Assembly: GCF_016907515.1 (NCBI RefSeq)
Contig: NZ_JAFBBY010000001.1
Location: 5,084,001 to 5,148,000 of the forward strand
Source of the DNA: Nocardioides nitrophenolicus
GTDB taxonomy: Bacteria; Actinomycetota; Actinomycetes; Propionibacteriales; Nocardioidaceae
DNA: 64,000 bases
Reading direction: 5' to 3'
The notes under the pieces are model-generated. The model made no database searches. It saw only the letters and a program-made list of their open reading frames with translations, and was not told the origin of the DNA. Below are positions 61,600 to 64,000 of this stretch, one piece after another. The translations under genes and the position numbers were made by a program. The first letter of the stretch is position 1; every line of letters starts with the position of its first letter.

Positions 61600-63534
61600 A
61601 TGCTCCCGTTCGCTGCTCCCCCCTCGCCGCCGGCCGGCGGCGCCGCGCTCGACCAGGTCCTCATCGCGGCGGGCGCCTTCGCCGCGATCTACGTCCCGCT
61701 CGGGATCTTCCTGCTGCGCGAGCGCGAGGGCAGACCGACCCTGCTGGGACGCCTCGCGGACCGGGTCGCCGCGCTCGACGGGCTGCCGCGCTGGGCCGGA
61801 CTGCCGGGCTACCTCGCGCTCGTCTCGCTGATCGCGTGTGCCTTCGGCGTCTACTGGGACGTGCCGATCCACATGCAGAACGGCCGCGACGAGGGGCCGC
61901 TGGCCAACCCGTCGCACTTCCCGATCATGTTCGGGATCTTCGGCTTCCTGGCCTCGGGCGTGATCTCGGCGGGCCTCGCGAAGGACCCGCTCCCACGGCG
62001 TACGGCCCGGCTCACGCCGCGGTGGCGGGTCCCGATGGGCACCCTGGTGCTGCTCGGGGCCGGGCTGATCGCGGCGGCGGGCTTCCCGGCCGACGACGTG
62101 TGGCACCGGCTCTTCGGCCAGGACGTGACCGAGTGGGGACCGACCCACGTGATGATGATCGGCGGCGCGGTCACCTGCGTGCTGGCGCTGCCGCTGCTGT
62201 ACGCCGAGGCGGCCCAGGTCGGCCGGCCGCCCCTGCGGGGCAAGGCGACCCGGCTGGTGATGACCGTCGTGCTCGGACTGTGCATCATCCCGGTGGCCTT
62301 CCTGATGGAGTTCGACCTCGGCGTCCCCCAGTTCCCGGCGACCACGCTGTTCGTCATCTCCGGCTTCCTGACCGGCTGGATCTTCGTCGCGGGCCGGATC
62401 TTCCTGGGCCGCGGCGGCGCGCTGGTGACCTGGGCGACCTACCTCGGCATCCGGGTGCTGATCTATGCGATCACCCTGCCGATCCCCGACATCCACCGCG
62501 CGCACTGGCTGCTGTTCCTCGGCTCCGCGCTGCTCGTCGAGCTGCTCGCCCTGGCCTGGCGCGACCGTGGCCCGGCCTTCGCCGGGGTCGCGGGTCTGCT
62601 CGCGGGGACGCTCGGCCTGGCGACCGAGTGGTGGTGGATGGACCTGTTCCTGCCGTACCCGCTGCCGCCCGACGCCGGCCAGATGCCGCTGATGCTGGCG
62701 GTCGGCGGCGTCGCGGGCGTGGGCGGCGGACTGCTCGGCTGGTCGTTCGCGCGCCATGTCGAGCGGATCGGCGGCTTCGGGCCGAGCGCCGAGTCGGCCG
62801 GTGTGGCGCCCGCGTCGGGCCGCTGGGTCGGCACCGCCGGCACCCTGGTGTTCCTCGTGCTGATGGCGCTGCTCGCGGCCCCGGCCGGCGCCGGGGAGGT
62901 CGAGGTGGTCAAGCAGTGCGAGGGCGAGGAGTGCCGCACGACCTACCAGCCGGTCGACGGCACGGGGGTGATCATGGGCCACGTGTCCTACGACGACGAC
63001 TGCGTCGGCGCCCAGGGCTGCACCACCGTGGTGACGGTGCGCGCCGACCCCGACCGGGTCGACGACGCGATCTGGTTCTCGGCGCTGGCCTACCAGGGCC
63101 GCAAGGAGCCCGAGTCGCAGCGGCTCGGCGACGGCGTGCTCAGCGTCGCGATGGAGCCGACGGGCCGCGCGGGGGAGTACCGCAGCGCCGAGCCGCTGCC
63201 GCTCTACGGCCGCTGGAAGGTGCTGGTCCGGCTGCACCTGCCGCTGCGCACCCTGGTCTCGATCCCCGTGCACATGCCGGCCGACCCGGCGATCACCGGC
63301 CCCGGCGCCGGCCTGGTCCAGGTGGATGACGGCACCGACGTCGCCTTCGTCCACGAGCCGTTCATGCTCCAGCGCGAGCGCAAGCCGGACGTGCCGGTGT
63401 GGCTGTGGACCACGATGTACGCCGTGGTGATCGCCTCGTGGCTCGCCCTGCTGGCCTTCTACGGCTGGCTGTTCGCCGCGGCGGCGGGAGCGGCCGGCGT
63501 ACCGGCGCGACGGGAGGCGACGCCGGCTCCTTGA
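61600..63534 (+). CDS. polytopic membrane protein with extracytoplasmic beta domain, unknown function
   Basis: A 644-residue protein I do not recognise by name. Residues about 1-440 hold roughly ten to twelve membrane helices, with His- and Met-containing stretches (VYWDVPIHMQNGRDEGPLANPSHFPIM, VWHRLFGQD, WGPTHVMMIGG) that could bind metal or haem. After AAPAGAGEVEVV comes an exported domain with two Cys pairs (QCEGEECRT, DDCVGAQGCTT), ending in a YtkA/FixH-like beta block (GEYRSAEPLPLYGRWKVLVRLHLP), then one last helix (about 604-628). GGAGG sets the ATG. It is followed after 28 bases by an iron-siderophore permease, so a metal-related role is a guess. Confidence 0.8.
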   Translation: MLPFAAPPSPPAGGAALDQVLIAAGAFAAIYVPLGIFLLREREGRPTLLGRLADRVAALDGLPRWAGLPGYLALVSLIACAFGVYWDVPIHMQNGRDEGPLANPSHFPIMFGIFGFLASGVISAGLAKDPLPRRTARLTPRWRVPMGTLVLLGAGLIAAAGFPADDVWHRLFGQDVTEWGPTHVMMIGGAVTCVLALPLLYAEAAQVGRPPLRGKATRLVMTVVLGLCIIPVAFLMEFDLGVPQFPATTLFVISGFLTGWIFVAGRIFLGRGGALVTWATYLGIRVLIYAITLPIPDIHRAHWLLFLGSALLVELLALAWRDRGPAFAGVAGLLAGTLGLATEWWWMDLFLPYPLPPDAGQMPLMLAVGGVAGVGGGLLGWSFARHVERIGGFGPSAESAGVAPASGRWVGTAGTLVFLVLMALLAAPAGAGEVEVVKQCEGEECRTTYQPVDGTGVIMGHVSYDDDCVGAQGCTTVVTVRADPDRVDDAIWFSALAYQGRKEPESQRLGDGVLSVAMEPTGRAGEYRSAEPLPLYGRWKVLVRLHLPLRTLVSIPVHMPADPAITGPGAGLVQVDDGTDVAFVHEPFMLQRERKPDVPVWLWTTMYAVVIASWLALLAFYGWLFAAAAGAAGVPARREATPAP

Positions 63535-63562
63535 ACCGGACGGCCTGTGGTTTGCTTAGGTT
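63531..63562 (+). promoter_or_regulatory. possible promoter of the FecCD gene
   Basis: TTGAAC (63531-63536) with TAGGTT (63557-63562) 20 bases on. The spacing is long and the -10 abuts the ATG, so the true start of transcription or translation is uncertain. Confidence 0.3.
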
Positions 63563-63574
63563 ATGCAAACCTCA
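63556..63574. promoter_or_regulatory. DtxR/IdeR-like iron box overlapping start codon
   Basis: TTAGGTTATGCAAACCTCA matches 16 of 19 positions of the DtxR/IdeR consensus TTAGGTTAGGCTAACCTAA. It contains the ATG (63563-63565) of the iron-siderophore permease. Iron-loaded repressor bound here would block transcription of iron-uptake genes. Confidence 0.7.
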
Positions 63575-64000
63575 GTCGTCCTGCGACGGCCTGTCGTCGT
63601 CGGCGCGGCGGCGCTGCTCGTGCTGGTCGCGGTCGCGCTCAGCCTGGCGCTGGGGGTGCGCGGAGTGGCCCTGCACGACACCTGGCGGGCGCTGGTCGAC
63701 CCGGTCGCGGGCAATGTCGACCACGACGTGATCCGCGGGCAGCGGGTGCCGCGCACGATCATCGGGGTGCTGGCCGGCGCCGCGCTCGGCCTGGCCGGCG
63801 GGCTGGCCCAGGCGATCACCCGCAACCCGCTCGCCGACCCCGGCCTGCTCGGCCTGAACGCCGGCGCCTCGCTCGGCATCGTCGTGGCGGCCACCGCGTT
63901 CGGCGTGCTGAGCCCGCTCGGCACCGTGTGGTTCGGCTTCGCCGGCGCCGCGCTGGCGGCCGTCGTGGTGTTCGCGATCGGGCACGGCCGTCCGGTCCAG
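63563..64000 (+). CDS. FecCD-family iron-siderophore ABC permease, 3' end cut by window
   Basis: The first 146 residues of a BtuC/FecCD-type permease. After LRRP comes a membrane helix (VVVGAAALLVLVAVALSLALGVRG), then VIRGQRVPRTIIGVLAGAALGLAGGLAQAITRNPLADPGLLGLNAGASLGIV, the diagnostic family block (R-x-P-R and NPLADPxxLG). These permeases import ferric siderophores, haem or cobalamin; the iron box over the start favours ferric siderophore. The start codon lies inside that box, an unusual placement. Confidence 0.93.
   Translation, partial: MQTSVVLRRPVVVGAAALLVLVAVALSLALGVRGVALHDTWRALVDPVAGNVDHDVIRGQRVPRTIIGVLAGAALGLAGGLAQAITRNPLADPGLLGLNAGASLGIVVAATAFGVLSPLGTVWFGFAGAALAAVVVFAIGHGRPVQ

Overview
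The window is a high-GC, gene-dense stretch of an actinobacterial chromosome. A Nocardioides-like member of the Nocardioidaceae fits best. The signs are strong G/C third-position bias, a primary sigma factor next to DUF7455 and parE with parC nearby, mycofactocin-type dehydrogenases, an lprG-p55 pair, glnA2 followed by glnE, and many leaderless-looking starts (TAnnnT followed 6-8 bases later by ATG/GTG). The family placement is inference; no 16S gene, integrase, transposase or CRISPR array is present. Both edges cut genes: a FAD monooxygenase at the left and a FecCD permease at the right.

Region 1 (1-12736) looks like a catabolic locus. A leftward operon encodes an alpha/beta hydrolase, a complete sugar-type (CUT2) ABC transporter and two mycofactocin-type short-chain dehydrogenases. 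A divergent rightward operon encodes a fused E1 alpha-beta thiamine enzyme, an acyl-CoA ligase and an XRE-cupin regulator. The shared 279-base promoter region carries repeated AGTGTC/GACACT elements. The substrate cannot be read from the sequence. Region 2 (12737-20369) is housekeeping: the RNase P RNA gene on the minus strand, small conserved proteins, an MFS transporter behind a six-codon leader ORF and hairpin, a HhH-GPD protein, the primary sigma factor, and parE, which has no ordinary start codon where one is expected.

Region 3 (20494-28778) is an organosulfur-scavenging island: a MetNIQ-type ABC transporter, a divergent LysR regulator, and sfnG, sfnB, ssuD and two flavin reductases in tight overlap. 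Together they would take up sulfones or sulfonates and release sulfite under sulfate starvation. Region 4 (28807-43463) carries carbonic anhydrase, the P55-LprG lipid export pair, parC interrupted at its catalytic tyrosine by a 421-residue GyrA-type intein, a DHFR-like protein, a Pat-type lysine acetyltransferase, a DUF5998 protein, a phosphodiesterase, two tandem secreted paralogues ending in cysteine, and thymidine kinase.

Region 5 (43591-64000) holds a transglycosylase-like secreted protein, an M3 peptidase, a decayed DUF559-type gene, panB, a VOC protein, and nadE coupled to a PLP decarboxylase. These are followed by a GGDEF-EAL protein coupled to a GNAT/autoinducer-synthase-like protein, a thiamine decarboxylase divergent from glnA2-glnE with overlapping -10 elements, an unknown polytopic membrane protein, and the start of an iron-siderophore permease whose start codon lies inside a DtxR/IdeR-like box.
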